A DNA stretch of 64,000 nt from Pelagibacterium limicola (GTDB lineage Bacteria > Pseudomonadota > Alphaproteobacteria > Rhizobiales > Devosiaceae), in NCBI RefSeq assembly GCF_015694405.1, contig NZ_JADQDB010000005.1, positions 334,589 through 398,588 of the forward strand. The letters run 5' to 3'. Below are positions 38,345 to 48,200 of this stretch, piece after piece. A program made the translations under genes and the position numbers. Numbering within the stretch: position 1 is the stretch's first letter; every line of letters begins with the position of its first letter. The notes beneath the pieces were generated by a model. It ran no database searches and was not told the DNA's origin. It saw only the letters and a program-made list of their open reading frames with translations.

Positions 38345-38517
38345 CACAGCGCACATCGCCGCCCGGCGGGGCTGACCGCCAAAAGATAAGATTTGCCTTA
38401 AATACCCTACTTTGAGACTTGGAGCCGATTCGGCGGCCCTGTATGGTTTAGTGATTCGGTCATCCACACGGCATGGCCTGACGGGCGGGTCACATATTTA
38501 GCGAGGCACGAAGGGGC

Positions 38518-40989
38518 ATGAAGCCGGCTGGATTCCGGAAACTTTCTGGATTCGTGGCCCTGTCTGCGGCACCCGTCGCGGTTCTTGCCGCAAGCCCTGC
38601 CCTTGCCACTCCGGTCATCTCCGCAAATGTCGTCAATGCCGCACCCTATGCCATTGCGCTGGGCGCAGCCGGGTTCGGGCTCGTCGCCACGTTCATGGCA
38701 GCGCGCTGGCGGCGCGCGGCGGACCTGGCTAACGCCTCGACCGCCGAACGACTGGGGGAAATGCGCGCGGCGCTCGACGAATTCGAGACGCTTCTTGCCG
38801 GCATGCCCGAAGTCACCATCCTCTGGAAGGATACGGGTCTTGCGCCCTCTGTGCTGGGCCCGGTTCCGGCGCTCATCCCCGGCGAAACGCGACCTGAAAC
38901 CGTACTCGATTTCCGCAGCTGGCTCGACGCCGACGCCGCGCGCGAGCTGGCCGACCGGCTCACCGACCTGCGGATCGAGGGCAAGGTCTTCGAGACCTCG
39001 ATCACGGCCCGCGATGGGCGTATCATCCGCTGCGCAGGACGGCTCGTGGGCGGCTCGGCGGTGGTCCGGCTGCGGCCCTCGGGCAGTGTTATGCGGTCCC
39101 CGGCCTCGGGCCCGGCGCTTACGCGCCTTCCCTCGCTGACAGAGGCGCAGGGCATTTTGTCCAACCTCACCGTTCCGGCCTGGATCCGCGACAGGGACGG
39201 GGTATTGGTCTATGCCAATGCCGCCTATCTCCATTTTACCCGCACGCTTGGGCTCAAATCCGAACGCGGGACGGCGCCCGATATCTTCCCCGCCCCGGCG
39301 CGCGAGAGGTTGCTCAAGGCGCTCGAGAACGCAGGGGATACGATTGCGCTCGAACACGCGCACGAGATGGCTGGCAAGCTCGACCTCGTGCTCTTTCCGC
39401 TCAATGGCGGCTCGGCGGGGTATTTCTACCTGCCGCTTGCCCGGCCGAAGATGCAGGAGGACGCGCCCCGCGAGCCCGATCTCGGCCATTTGACGACGGT
39501 CATCGACACCCTGGCGACACCTGTTGCCGTTTTCGACAAGAACCGGCGCCTGACACACTTCAACTCCGCCTATGCGCAGTTCTGGGCACTCGACCCCGAT
39601 TGGCTGTCGGGGAGGCCCGACGAGCGGGCCATTCTCGACAAGCTCCGCACCATGGGCGCCCTGCCCGCCGAATCCGACTATCGCAGCTGGCGCGACAAGC
39701 ACCTCATGAGCTATGCGCTCACCACCCCGCGCGAAACGCCCTGGTACCTGCCGGACGGGCGATGCGCCAATGTGATCGCGGCCCCCGCGACCGGCTCGGG
39801 CGGGGTGATCTACGTCTTTGAGGACATGACCGAACGCCTGGCTCTCGAAACCCGCCACAATGCACTCATCGACGTGCAGCGCGAAACGCTCAATGCGCTC
39901 AATGAGGGCGTTGCGGTGTTCGGCACCAATGGACGGCTGCGGTTATCCAATCCGCGGCTGTCGGAAATCTGGAAGCTGCCCATGAACGTTCTCGGTGGCC
40001 GCCCCCATATCGACGATGTGACCCGCGCCGCGGCGGGCGCCTTTCCCGAGGACGGGGATGCCATATGGCGCGACCTCAAGCGCCGGATCATCGATCTCAA
40101 CCCCACGCGCGGGGACACCAAGGGGCGCATTGCGCGCGCCGACGGCCGGCTGATCGATTTCGCCGTGGTGCGCCTGCCCGACGGTCAATCGATGATGACC
40201 TTCATGGACGTCTCGGAAAGCGCCAATTACGAGCGTGTGCTCAAGGAACGCAACGAGGCGCTGATCGCCGCAGACAGGCTCAAGGACACGTTCGTGCAGA
40301 ACGTTTCCTACGAATTGCGGTCCCCGCTTACCAATATCATCGGGTTTGCCGATCTCCTTGCCTCGGGCGAGGTCGGCCCGCTCAACGAAAAGCAGCGCGC
40401 CTATACCGACTATATCCGTGCGTCCAGCGCCAATCTGGGGCTCCTGATCGACAATATTCTCGATCTTGCCACCGTCGATGCGGGGATCGCCCAGCTCAAT
40501 ACCGAAAAGCTCGACATCCCCGACCTTATCGCAAAGGCGCGCGCCGGCCTTTCGGCAGCGTTCTCGGGTTCTGAAAAACCGGTCAACCTCAAGGTCGAGG
40601 TGGCCGAGGACCTCCCTGCATTCGTCGCCGACGGCACGCGCATCGTGCAGATCCTCTACAACCTTCTCTCCAATGCAGCCCGTTTTTCCGAACCCGGAGC
40701 CGAAATCCGGCTCTCGGTCGAGGCGCGGGGGGCAAACCGCATCGCCTTCAGCGTCGAGGACGAGGGCGTCGGGATTCCCGAGGAAATCCGCGCCGCGATG
40801 TTCTCGCGCTTCGAGGGGCAATCGGTCGAAGGACGCCAGCGCGGGGCGGGATTGGGGCTGGCGATCGTCAAGACCTTCGCCAATCTGCATGGCGGCACGG
40901 TCCATATCGAGGGGCGCGAGCCGCGCGGCACGCGGGTCACGGTAATCGTCCCGGCCGACGCCTCCCAGGCGCAGAACGCCGGCGAATAG
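38518..40989 (+). CDS. divL: DivL-like PAS-containing pseudo-histidine kinase (Tyr in the H-box)
   Basis: An 823-residue membrane-anchored kinase-like protein. It has N-terminal hydrophobic segments, several PAS-like modules (VPAWIRDRDGVLVYANAAYL; TPVAVFDKNRRLTHFNSAYA; LNEGVAVFGTNGRLRLSNPR), then a DHp/HATPase core. The H-box reads FVQNVSYELRSPLTNI: Tyr598 replaces the phosphorylated His. The ATP domain keeps NLLSNAARF, DEGVGIP and GAGLGLAI. This substitution and gene order are the hallmarks of Caulobacter DivL, a cell-cycle protein that promotes CtrA phosphorylation through CckA. It sits between ahcY and tsaE. Confidence 0.85.
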   Translation: MKPAGFRKLSGFVALSAAPVAVLAASPALATPVISANVVNAAPYAIALGAAGFGLVATFMAARWRRAADLANASTAERLGEMRAALDEFETLLAGMPEVTILWKDTGLAPSVLGPVPALIPGETRPETVLDFRSWLDADAARELADRLTDLRIEGKVFETSITARDGRIIRCAGRLVGGSAVVRLRPSGSVMRSPASGPALTRLPSLTEAQGILSNLTVPAWIRDRDGVLVYANAAYLHFTRTLGLKSERGTAPDIFPAPARERLLKALENAGDTIALEHAHEMAGKLDLVLFPLNGGSAGYFYLPLARPKMQEDAPREPDLGHLTTVIDTLATPVAVFDKNRRLTHFNSAYAQFWALDPDWLSGRPDERAILDKLRTMGALPAESDYRSWRDKHLMSYALTTPRETPWYLPDGRCANVIAAPATGSGGVIYVFEDMTERLALETRHNALIDVQRETLNALNEGVAVFGTNGRLRLSNPRLSEIWKLPMNVLGGRPHIDDVTRAAAGAFPEDGDAIWRDLKRRIIDLNPTRGDTKGRIARADGRLIDFAVVRLPDGQSMMTFMDVSESANYERVLKERNEALIAADRLKDTFVQNVSYELRSPLTNIIGFADLLASGEVGPLNEKQRAYTDYIRASSANLGLLIDNILDLATVDAGIAQLNTEKLDIPDLIAKARAGLSAAFSGSEKPVNLKVEVAEDLPAFVADGTRIVQILYNLLSNAARFSEPGAEIRLSVEARGANRIAFSVEDEGVGIPEEIRAAMFSRFEGQSVEGRQRGAGLGLAIVKTFANLHGGTVHIEGREPRGTRVTVIVPADASQAQNAGE

Positions 40990-40993
40990 CGTT

Positions 40994-41473
40994 ATGTTCG
41001 CGCTTTTCGCGCACGATCCGGAAACGACCGACGCCATCGGGACAGCCCTAGCGGCGCTTCTCGATAAGGGCGATGTCGTCCTGCTTTACGGCGATCTCGG
41101 CGCGGGCAAGACGGCGCTGGCGCGCGCCATTATCCGGGCAAGGCTGGGACAACCCGACATGGCCGTGCCCTCCCCGACCTTTGCCCTGGTCCAGCCCTAC
41201 GACGGCATCGTCCACGCCGACCTTTACCGGCTGGCTGGAGAGGACGAACTTGAAGAGCTTGGGCTTTTCGACGACGATCGCGCGGTCAAGCTGATCGAGT
41301 GGCCCGAGCGGGCCCCAAGACTGGCCGAACGCGAGGGCATTGCAATCGCGCTCGACAGTACGCCATCGGGCGATGGCCGCACCATGACGATAAAGCCCCT
41401 AGGCGGCAAGCCGATCGGGAGCTGGTCCCCGGCGCTATCGCGCTGGAGCGCAGAAAGAGGAGAGCCGCAATGA
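40994..41473 (+). CDS. tsaE: tRNA threonylcarbamoyladenosine biosynthesis ATPase TsaE
   Basis: A 159-residue P-loop ATPase needed for the universal t6A37 tRNA modification with TsaB, TsaC and TsaD. Walker A reads LYGDLGAGKTALAR; PSPTFALVQPY, HADLYRL and LIEWPERAP are family motifs. It starts 5 bp after divL and overlaps the next gene by ATGA. In many alphaproteobacteria a sugar kinase (AmgK) is fused or adjacent here; none is seen. Confidence 0.94.
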   Translation: MFALFAHDPETTDAIGTALAALLDKGDVVLLYGDLGAGKTALARAIIRARLGQPDMAVPSPTFALVQPYDGIVHADLYRLAGEDELEELGLFDDDRAVKLIEWPERAPRLAEREGIAIALDSTPSGDGRTMTIKPLGGKPIGSWSPALSRWSAERGEPQ

Positions 41474-42201
41474 CAGCGATGTTGAGCCATGCGCCCGATG
41501 TCATGCTGCTTGCAGCGGGATTGGGGACGCGCATGCGGCCGCTGACCTTCGAGACGCCCAAAGCGCTGATCGAGGTGGCGGGCAAGCCGCTCATCGACCA
41601 TGTGATCGATGCGGCGCTTGCCGAAGGGTGCGGGCGGTTCGTCGTCAATGCCCACCACAAGGCGGATCAAATCATCGCCCATATCGAGCGGCTGGCCGCC
41701 GGGTTGCCCGATATCCGTTTTGCAGTCAGCCACGAAAAGGACCGCCTGCTCGATACGGGCGGGGGGCTGCGCAAGGCGCTTGATCTGCTGGGCACCGATC
41801 CTGTGCTGACCATGAACACCGACAGCTTCTGGCTCCCCGGCGCGGACAGGCCGATAACGCGGCTGATCGAGGCTTACGGGGCAGGCGAAGCCGACGCGGT
41901 GCTGCTTTGCGTTCCGCCCGACCGGGCAAGCGGATACTTCAAGGGCGCCGACTTCCTGCTTTCGGGCGACGGGACGATCTCGAAAAACCTCGGCCGTCCG
42001 GTGGTCTATGCCGGGGTGGCGCTCATTGCCCGCCATATCGCCGCCCAAGGCCCGGACGTGCCCTTTTCGCTCTATAAGCATTTCCAGGTTGCGCTCGAAG
42101 CAGGACGTCTCAAGGGGGTCGAGATCGCGACGCAATGGTATCATGTGGGCGATCCGGCTGCGATCATCCGCACCGAGGAGCAGATCGGCGCGCTGGTCTG
42201 A
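41470..42201 (+). CDS. murU: Nucleotidyltransferase family protein (MurU-like)
   Basis: A 243-residue NTP transferase. The N-terminus has the nucleotide-binding signature LLAAGLGTRMRPLTFETPKAL. Further motifs are KPLIDHVI, LLDTGGGLRKAL, TMNTDSFW and WYHVGDPA. MurU makes UDP-MurNAc from MurNAc-1-phosphate in the anhMurNAc recycling route. The partner kinase AmgK, usually encoded just upstream, is missing from this operon. It overlaps both neighbours by 1-4 bp. The identity of the sugar is by family and context. Confidence 0.85.
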   Translation: MTAMLSHAPDVMLLAAGLGTRMRPLTFETPKALIEVAGKPLIDHVIDAALAEGCGRFVVNAHHKADQIIAHIERLAAGLPDIRFAVSHEKDRLLDTGGGLRKALDLLGTDPVLTMNTDSFWLPGADRPITRLIEAYGAGEADAVLLCVPPDRASGYFKGADFLLSGDGTISKNLGRPVVYAGVALIARHIAAQGPDVPFSLYKHFQVALEAGRLKGVEIATQWYHVGDPAAIIRTEEQIGALV

Positions 42202-45200
42202 TGGCGGCGGGCGCCAACATATTCTCGATCGCGCCGCACCTTCCCTTTCTCAAGGTGCTCGCCCGGAGCCTTGTCGACGGCACACTGTTGCCCGCATGGC
42301 CACGCCAAGGCCCCTTCTGGCTCTCGGACATCACGGTATTCCTGCCCACCCGCCGCGCGCGCGCAGCGCTGGCCGATGCACTGCTCGAAGCGCTGGGCGC
42401 AAGGCCGATGCTGTTGCCCGACCTCAGGGCGCTTGGCGGCGAGGACCCAGCGGAGGAACCATTCCTGCCGCCGTTCGAACCCATCTCGCTGCCGCCGGCC
42501 ATGGGCCGGGTCAAGCGCCGGCTTTTGCTCGCCCAACTTGTCGAGCGATGGCTCGCGACCCGCGCCGATACACCCTTTTCGGCGCCGGCGCTGGGCGGCT
42601 ATCGCGGCAGGCCCAACACTGCCGAAGTGCTGGCGCTGGCGGATTCCCTGGCCACATTGATCGACGACTTCGCCATTGCCGGGAAGAACCTCTCGGATCT
42701 AGGGCAGATCGAAACCGGGCAGCTGGCCGCGCAGTTTCTCGCCAATCTCGAATTCGTCCGCTTCGTGTTTTCCCGCTGGCCGGCAATCCTTGAGGCCGAG
42801 GGCGAGATGGATGCCAGCGCCCGAACTGCGGCGCTCGTCCGGCGGCAGGCACAGGGGCTCCAGGAGATTTACGGCGACAAGCCCGTCATCGTTGCAGGTT
42901 CGACCGGCTCGATGCCCGCCACCGCCGAACTCATCGCCGCCATAGCCGCGCTCCCCAATGGCGCCGTGGTGCTGCCGGGCGTCGATACCACGCTTGGTCA
43001 GGGAACCCTCGATGCGCTCCTCTCGGGCAGGAACAACCCGCACGGACATCCGCAATATGGACTCGTACGATTGCTCAATACGGTCGGGAGCGCCCCGGAA
43101 CGGGTGATTGCGCTTGGCGCTCCGGCGTCACCACGCACCCAGGCGCTCAATGCCGCGCTGGCGCTCGCCCCGGAAACGGCCCGCTGGGCCGTGTTGGCCG
43201 AAAACCTCGAGATCGAGGCTGCTTCGGAAGGGATTTCGATCCTCAAGGCCCGCACGCCAGAGGAAGAAGCGCGCGCCATTGCCATCGCCATGCATGACGC
43301 GCTGAGTGTGGGGAAAACCGCCGCGGCAATCGTGCCGGACCAGACGCTCGCCCGGCGGATTGCCGCCGAATTGAAACGCGCCGGAATCGAGGCCGACGAC
43401 GCGGCGGGCACACCGCTCCACCTCTCGCGCGCCGGCCGATTGGTGCGGCAGGCGGTGACGCTGGTGGTGGGCCGATACGCGCCGGTCGACCTTATGGCGC
43501 TGTTGCGCAACCGCCATGTCACCCTTGGGTTGGGACGTGCGCGCATCGCTTCCGCCGCGGAAGCGCTGGACCTCAAGGTCCTGCGCGGTCAGCGCCCCGG
43601 CGCCGGTATCGAGGGCCTCAAAAGGATCATCCAAGCGCTGGCCGGAGACGAAAGGCAGCCACGGCGCCTCAAGCTTTCCGCCGACGAGACGCAGGCGATC
43701 CTGACGCTGGTCGATGCGGTCTCCACCGCGCTCGCACCGCTCGACACTCTGCTCGAAGTTCCCGGGTTCCATGCCTCGCAGCTGGCCGTCGCGCTCGATG
43801 AAACACTTTCGGCCCTGCGTGCGCTCCCCGATGGCCAGGCTTCTCCGCCGCTCGAAGGGGAAAAGGAGCTCGCGCTCCTGCTCGATACGTTGGCCCGGCA
43901 AGGCGGACGTGGGCCGCTGCTGGACGCGGACACGCTGTCGCCGGCGCTGGACGGACTGATGACCGGCCAGAGCGTGCGGGCGCCGCGCAAACCGGCCACC
44001 GCCGTCACGCTCTATGGCCGGCTCGAAGCGCGGCTGATGACGGCGGACCGGGTGATCCTTGCCGGGCTCGTCGAGGGCGTCTGGCCGGAAGTCGCCGATC
44101 CGGGCCCGTGGCTGAGCCGGGGCATGCGCATGGGCGCGGGACTGGAGCCACCGGAAAAGCTCCACGGGCTTGCCGCCCACGACTTCCTGATGGCGATGGG
44201 CGCGCGCGAAGTGATCGTGACGCTTTCACAAAGGCAGGGCACCGGCCCGGCAACGCCATCGCGGCTCATCGAACGGCTTGAAGGGTTTTTCGGCGCCGTG
44301 CCGGTCGAAACCATGCAGGCGCGCGGCGGCCATTGGCTCGACCTGGCGCGGCGCATCGACCTCACGGGCGCGCCGCCCTCGGCCCAACCTCGGCCCGCCC
44401 CGGCCCCGCCGGCCGCCAAACGGCCCAGGCAGCTTTCGGTGACCGATGTCGAGACCCTGTTGCGCTCGCCCTACGACATCTACGCCAAATATGTGCTGAG
44501 GCTGCGAAAGATCGATCCGCTTGGCGCGGACCCGGATCTTGCCGAACGCGGTACGATCATCCACGACGTGGTAGGAGACTTCATCAAGGCGAAACACGAT
44601 ATCGCCGCCCCGGATGCGCTCGATAACCTCATGGCGCTGGCGCGTGCGCGGTTTTCGGCGCTCGATGCCGTGCCTGCCCGGCGGGACCTCTGGCTCAACC
44701 GGTTCTCGCAAGCGGCGGCGCAGTTTCTCGACTTCGAACGCGAGCGCGATGCGGGGGTCGCAGAACGTCGGGCCGAAATCGACGGCGAATGGAAATTTCC
44801 CCACGAGGGAGACGTCTTTACGCTGCGGGGCCGGGCCGATCGCATCGACATTTTGAAAAACGGAAAGCTGGCCATCATCGATTTCAAGACCGGATCGGTG
44901 CCTGCTCCAGCCGACATGAAAGCCTATTTCGCCCCACAATTGCCGCTCGAAGCCGTGATGGCGCGCCATGGCGGATTTGGGGACATTCCTTCGGTGCGTT
45001 CCGAAGCGCTTTTTTACATCAAGATCGGCGCCAAGCCCGATGCGCTCGATCCGCAAGCCTTTTCCCTGCCCAATGACACCGATCTCGACGGTGCAATCGC
45101 GGGCACTTTCCAGCGCTTTTTGAGACATATCTCGGCCATGCTGATGCGCGAGGGGCAGAAAATGCCCGCGCGGGTGTTTCCCAAAAAGGGCCAGCGCTTC

Positions 45201-45275
45201 AAGGGCGATTACGAACATCTGGCGCGTACCGGTGAATGGGCGCTGACCGAAACTGGCGAGGACGATACGCCATGA
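42201..45275 (+). CDS. addB: Double-strand break repair protein AddB (alphaproteobacterial type)
   Basis: A 1024-residue subunit of the AddAB helicase-nuclease, which processes DNA ends for RecA and recognises Chi-like sites. The N-terminal helicase-like part lacks a clear Walker A (VFLPTRRARAALADALL). The C-terminal PD-(D/E)XK nuclease core reads RADRIDILKNGKLAIIDFKTG. The whole protein contains no cysteine, so it cannot carry the 4Fe-4S staple of Bacillus AddB. The ATG at 42201 overlaps the murU stop, and its stop overlaps the addA start. Confidence 0.93.
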   Translation: MAAGANIFSIAPHLPFLKVLARSLVDGTLLPAWPRQGPFWLSDITVFLPTRRARAALADALLEALGARPMLLPDLRALGGEDPAEEPFLPPFEPISLPPAMGRVKRRLLLAQLVERWLATRADTPFSAPALGGYRGRPNTAEVLALADSLATLIDDFAIAGKNLSDLGQIETGQLAAQFLANLEFVRFVFSRWPAILEAEGEMDASARTAALVRRQAQGLQEIYGDKPVIVAGSTGSMPATAELIAAIAALPNGAVVLPGVDTTLGQGTLDALLSGRNNPHGHPQYGLVRLLNTVGSAPERVIALGAPASPRTQALNAALALAPETARWAVLAENLEIEAASEGISILKARTPEEEARAIAIAMHDALSVGKTAAAIVPDQTLARRIAAELKRAGIEADDAAGTPLHLSRAGRLVRQAVTLVVGRYAPVDLMALLRNRHVTLGLGRARIASAAEALDLKVLRGQRPGAGIEGLKRIIQALAGDERQPRRLKLSADETQAILTLVDAVSTALAPLDTLLEVPGFHASQLAVALDETLSALRALPDGQASPPLEGEKELALLLDTLARQGGRGPLLDADTLSPALDGLMTGQSVRAPRKPATAVTLYGRLEARLMTADRVILAGLVEGVWPEVADPGPWLSRGMRMGAGLEPPEKLHGLAAHDFLMAMGAREVIVTLSQRQGTGPATPSRLIERLEGFFGAVPVETMQARGGHWLDLARRIDLTGAPPSAQPRPAPAPPAAKRPRQLSVTDVETLLRSPYDIYAKYVLRLRKIDPLGADPDLAERGTIIHDVVGDFIKAKHDIAAPDALDNLMALARARFSALDAVPARRDLWLNRFSQAAAQFLDFERERDAGVAERRAEIDGEWKFPHEGDVFTLRGRADRIDILKNGKLAIIDFKTGSVPAPADMKAYFAPQLPLEAVMARHGGFGDIPSVRSEALFYIKIGAKPDALDPQAFSLPNDTDLDGAIAGTFQRFLRHISAMLMREGQKMPARVFPKKGQRFKGDYEHLARTGEWALTETGEDDTP

Positions 45276-48200
45276 GCGAACGTCCCTTGACCCTTCCGCC
45301 CGACGCGCGCGCCAGCCAATTGGCTGCAACCGACCCGGAGGCCAATGTCTGGGTCAATGCCAATGCCGGATCGGGCAAGACATTCATCCTGACCCGTCGC
45401 GTGATCCGGCTGCTGCTTGGGGGTGCGGCGCCGGAAACGATCCTCTGTCTTACGTACACCAAGGCCGCCGCTACCGAGATGCGGCACCGGGTTTCCGAGA
45501 TTCTCGGGGCCTGGACCCGGCTCGATGACGGCGATCTCGCCGCTGCGCTCACCGACATGCTCGGGCATGCCCCCGATGCCGCAACGCAATTGCGCGCGCG
45601 GCAACTGTTCGCGCTGGCGCTGGAAACCCCGGGCGGACTCAAGATCAACACCATCCATGCCTTTTGCGAGGCGGTGCTGCAGCGGTTTCCGCTCGAAGCG
45701 GGCGTGCCGGTCAATTTCTCGGTGATCGAGGAGGCCGACGCGCGGCAGATGATCCTCGAAGCGCGCGAAGCCGTTCTGGCCGAAGGCCTCGTTGCCGGGA
45801 GGGCGGCGGGTGATGCGGCGCGGCTCCTCTTTGCGCAATTGAGCGATCACGCGATCGAAAAGGCCATTGCCGATGCGCTTAAACTGGGGCGCAAGCTCGA
45901 ACCCCTTCTTGCCAATCCAGCGGCCGCGCATATCAATCTGCAGCGGTTTCTTGGTCTCTCGCCCGGCGTGAGCGCCGCATCGGTGCTGGCGGAGGCAATT
46001 TCAGGCATGATCGTGCCGCCGTCCGATTGGCCCGAGATTTTCGAGATCGCGCCTCCCGACATGGGCAAGACCCGGTTCGAGGACAAGCTTTATGCGCTCG
46101 ATCCGGTCAATCCCGACCCGAAGGATTTGATCGGCGCCTATTTGACCGGCGAGGGCAGCGTCCCCAAGAACTTCCCCAAAAAGGCGTTCGAAAAAGCAAA
46201 TCCCGCATTGGCGGCTAATCTCCTGGCCGAGGCCGAGCGGCTCGCCGGTGTGCTCGACCGCTACAAGGCGGCGCAGATTGCCGAACAATCGAGCGCCCTG
46301 TTCGGCGTTCTTTCGAGCATCGTCTCGCGTTATGAAGCGCAGAAGCGGGCTCGGTCCTGGCTCGATTTCGACGATCTTGTGGTCCGTACGGCAGCGCTGT
46401 TCGCCAACCGGGAGTACGGCGCATGGGTGCGCTACAAGCTCGACGCCGGGATCGACCATATTCTGGTCGATGAAAGCCAGGACACCAATCCCGAGCAGTG
46501 GCGGGTGATCGAGGCGCTGGCCGACGATTTCTTCGACGGCGAAGGCACGGGGCGGCCCAAGACACTGTTCGCGGTGGGCGACCCCAAGCAGTCGATCTAT
46601 TCCTTCCAGGGGGCCGATCCGGCGCTGTTTCTCGAAACCGGGCGCAAAATGGGTCTCAGGGCGCGACAATCCGGACGGGAATGGCGCGACCGGACGCTGC
46701 GCACGAGCTTCCGCACGCTTCCCGCTATCCTCGATGGGGTCGACAGGGTGGCCAATCTCCCCGAGGTGGCCCGCGGCCTGTTTGCGCCGCCCGAGGGCAT
46801 ACGGCACGAAAGCGCGCGCCGCGACACGGGCGGCACGATCACGCTCTGGCCCCTGATTGCAGCCCCCGAAACCACCGAGCCCGGTGAAGAATGGCCGCTC
46901 GAACCGATGGAAAACCTTGGCAGCGCGCCGCGCCAGCTTGCACGAAAAATTGCGCGGACCATCAAGCACTGGGTTGAAATCGGCACCCCCCCCGGGCCGC
47001 GGGGGCGTGCGATTGTGCCCGAAGACGTGCTGGTGCTCGTGCAGCGCCGCTCGGCGGTGTTCGGCGAGATCGTCCGGGCGCTGAAAGAAGAACGCATCGA
47101 AAGCCCGGGCGCTGACCGCCTGCCGGTTTCGGCCCATATCGCGGTCGACGATCTTCTGGGCCTGGCCGACGTGCTGCTGAGCCCCAGCGACGACCTCACA
47201 CTGGCCGCCGTCCTGCGCTCGCCGCTCTTTGATTTTTCCGAAGACGATCTCTATGACCTCGCCGAGCCGCGCGGCAGGGGGGCTTCGCTTTGGCAGGCGC
47301 TCGGGGCAAGCGACAGGCCGGTTGCGCAGGCGGCTTATCAGGTGCTTTTCGACCTCCGCCAAAGGCTCGATCTCGACCGGCCTTACGAGTTCTTCGCCCA
47401 CGTGCTTTACGAAAGGGGCGGGCTCAGACGGTTTCACGCCCGGCTCGGGGCAGAGGTCGATGAGGTGATCGCCGAATTCCTCGATCTGGCGCTCGAACAC
47501 GAGAACTCCAACCAGCCCTCGCTCACCGGCTTTCTCGCGGCCATGCGCAAGAGCCACATCGTCATCAAGCGCGATCTCGCCGCCAAGACCTCGGGGGTGA
47601 GGGTGATGACCGTGCACGGGGCCAAGGGGCTCGAAGCGCCAATAGTCATTCTCGCGGACGCCGCCGGCAAGCCGCCCCCGGTCAAGGACTGCGTATTCGC
47701 CGGGCCTCCGGAGACGCCGTTCCTGCTCTATTGCCCGGGGACGGAGCATCACTGCCGCGTCTCAAGTACCTTGCGCGAGGCGGTCGCCGCGCGGCAGGGC
47801 GAGGAATACTGGCGCAATCTCTATGTGGCGATGACGAGGGCCGAGGATGAGCTGATCGTCGCGGGGACGCTCACCGAGCGGGGCAAAGCGGAGGGAAGCT
47901 GGCACACCGTCATCGAGACCGCCCTGGCGGCCGGGAGCGAGACCATAACCGATCCGGCGAGCGGAGAGGAGGTGGTGCAATATCCCCTGGCCACGCCGCC
48001 CCCTAGACCGGTCTCGGACCGTCCCCTTGCGTTACGTACCGCAGATCTAACGTTTTCCCTTCCGCCACTCGCGCTACCGACATCAAGGGAAACCGTTTCG
48101 CCCTCATCGTTGGGCGCAGCGGAGCGAGCGGACGCAGCGCTTGCCCCGGAGGTCGAACGCCTGCTCGATGCACGCACTGCGCGCGACCGGGGCATCGCGC

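Noticed and set aside
38398-38420. CtrA-like site (TTAA-N7-TTAA) upstream of divL
   Set aside because: Only the first half-site matches (TTAAATACCCTACTT); the second half is too poor to call.
46001-47752. 583-residue open frame antisense to addA
   Set aside because: It is the mirror of a strongly conserved gene in GC-rich DNA; the peptide has no domain features and addA motifs lie on the other strand.
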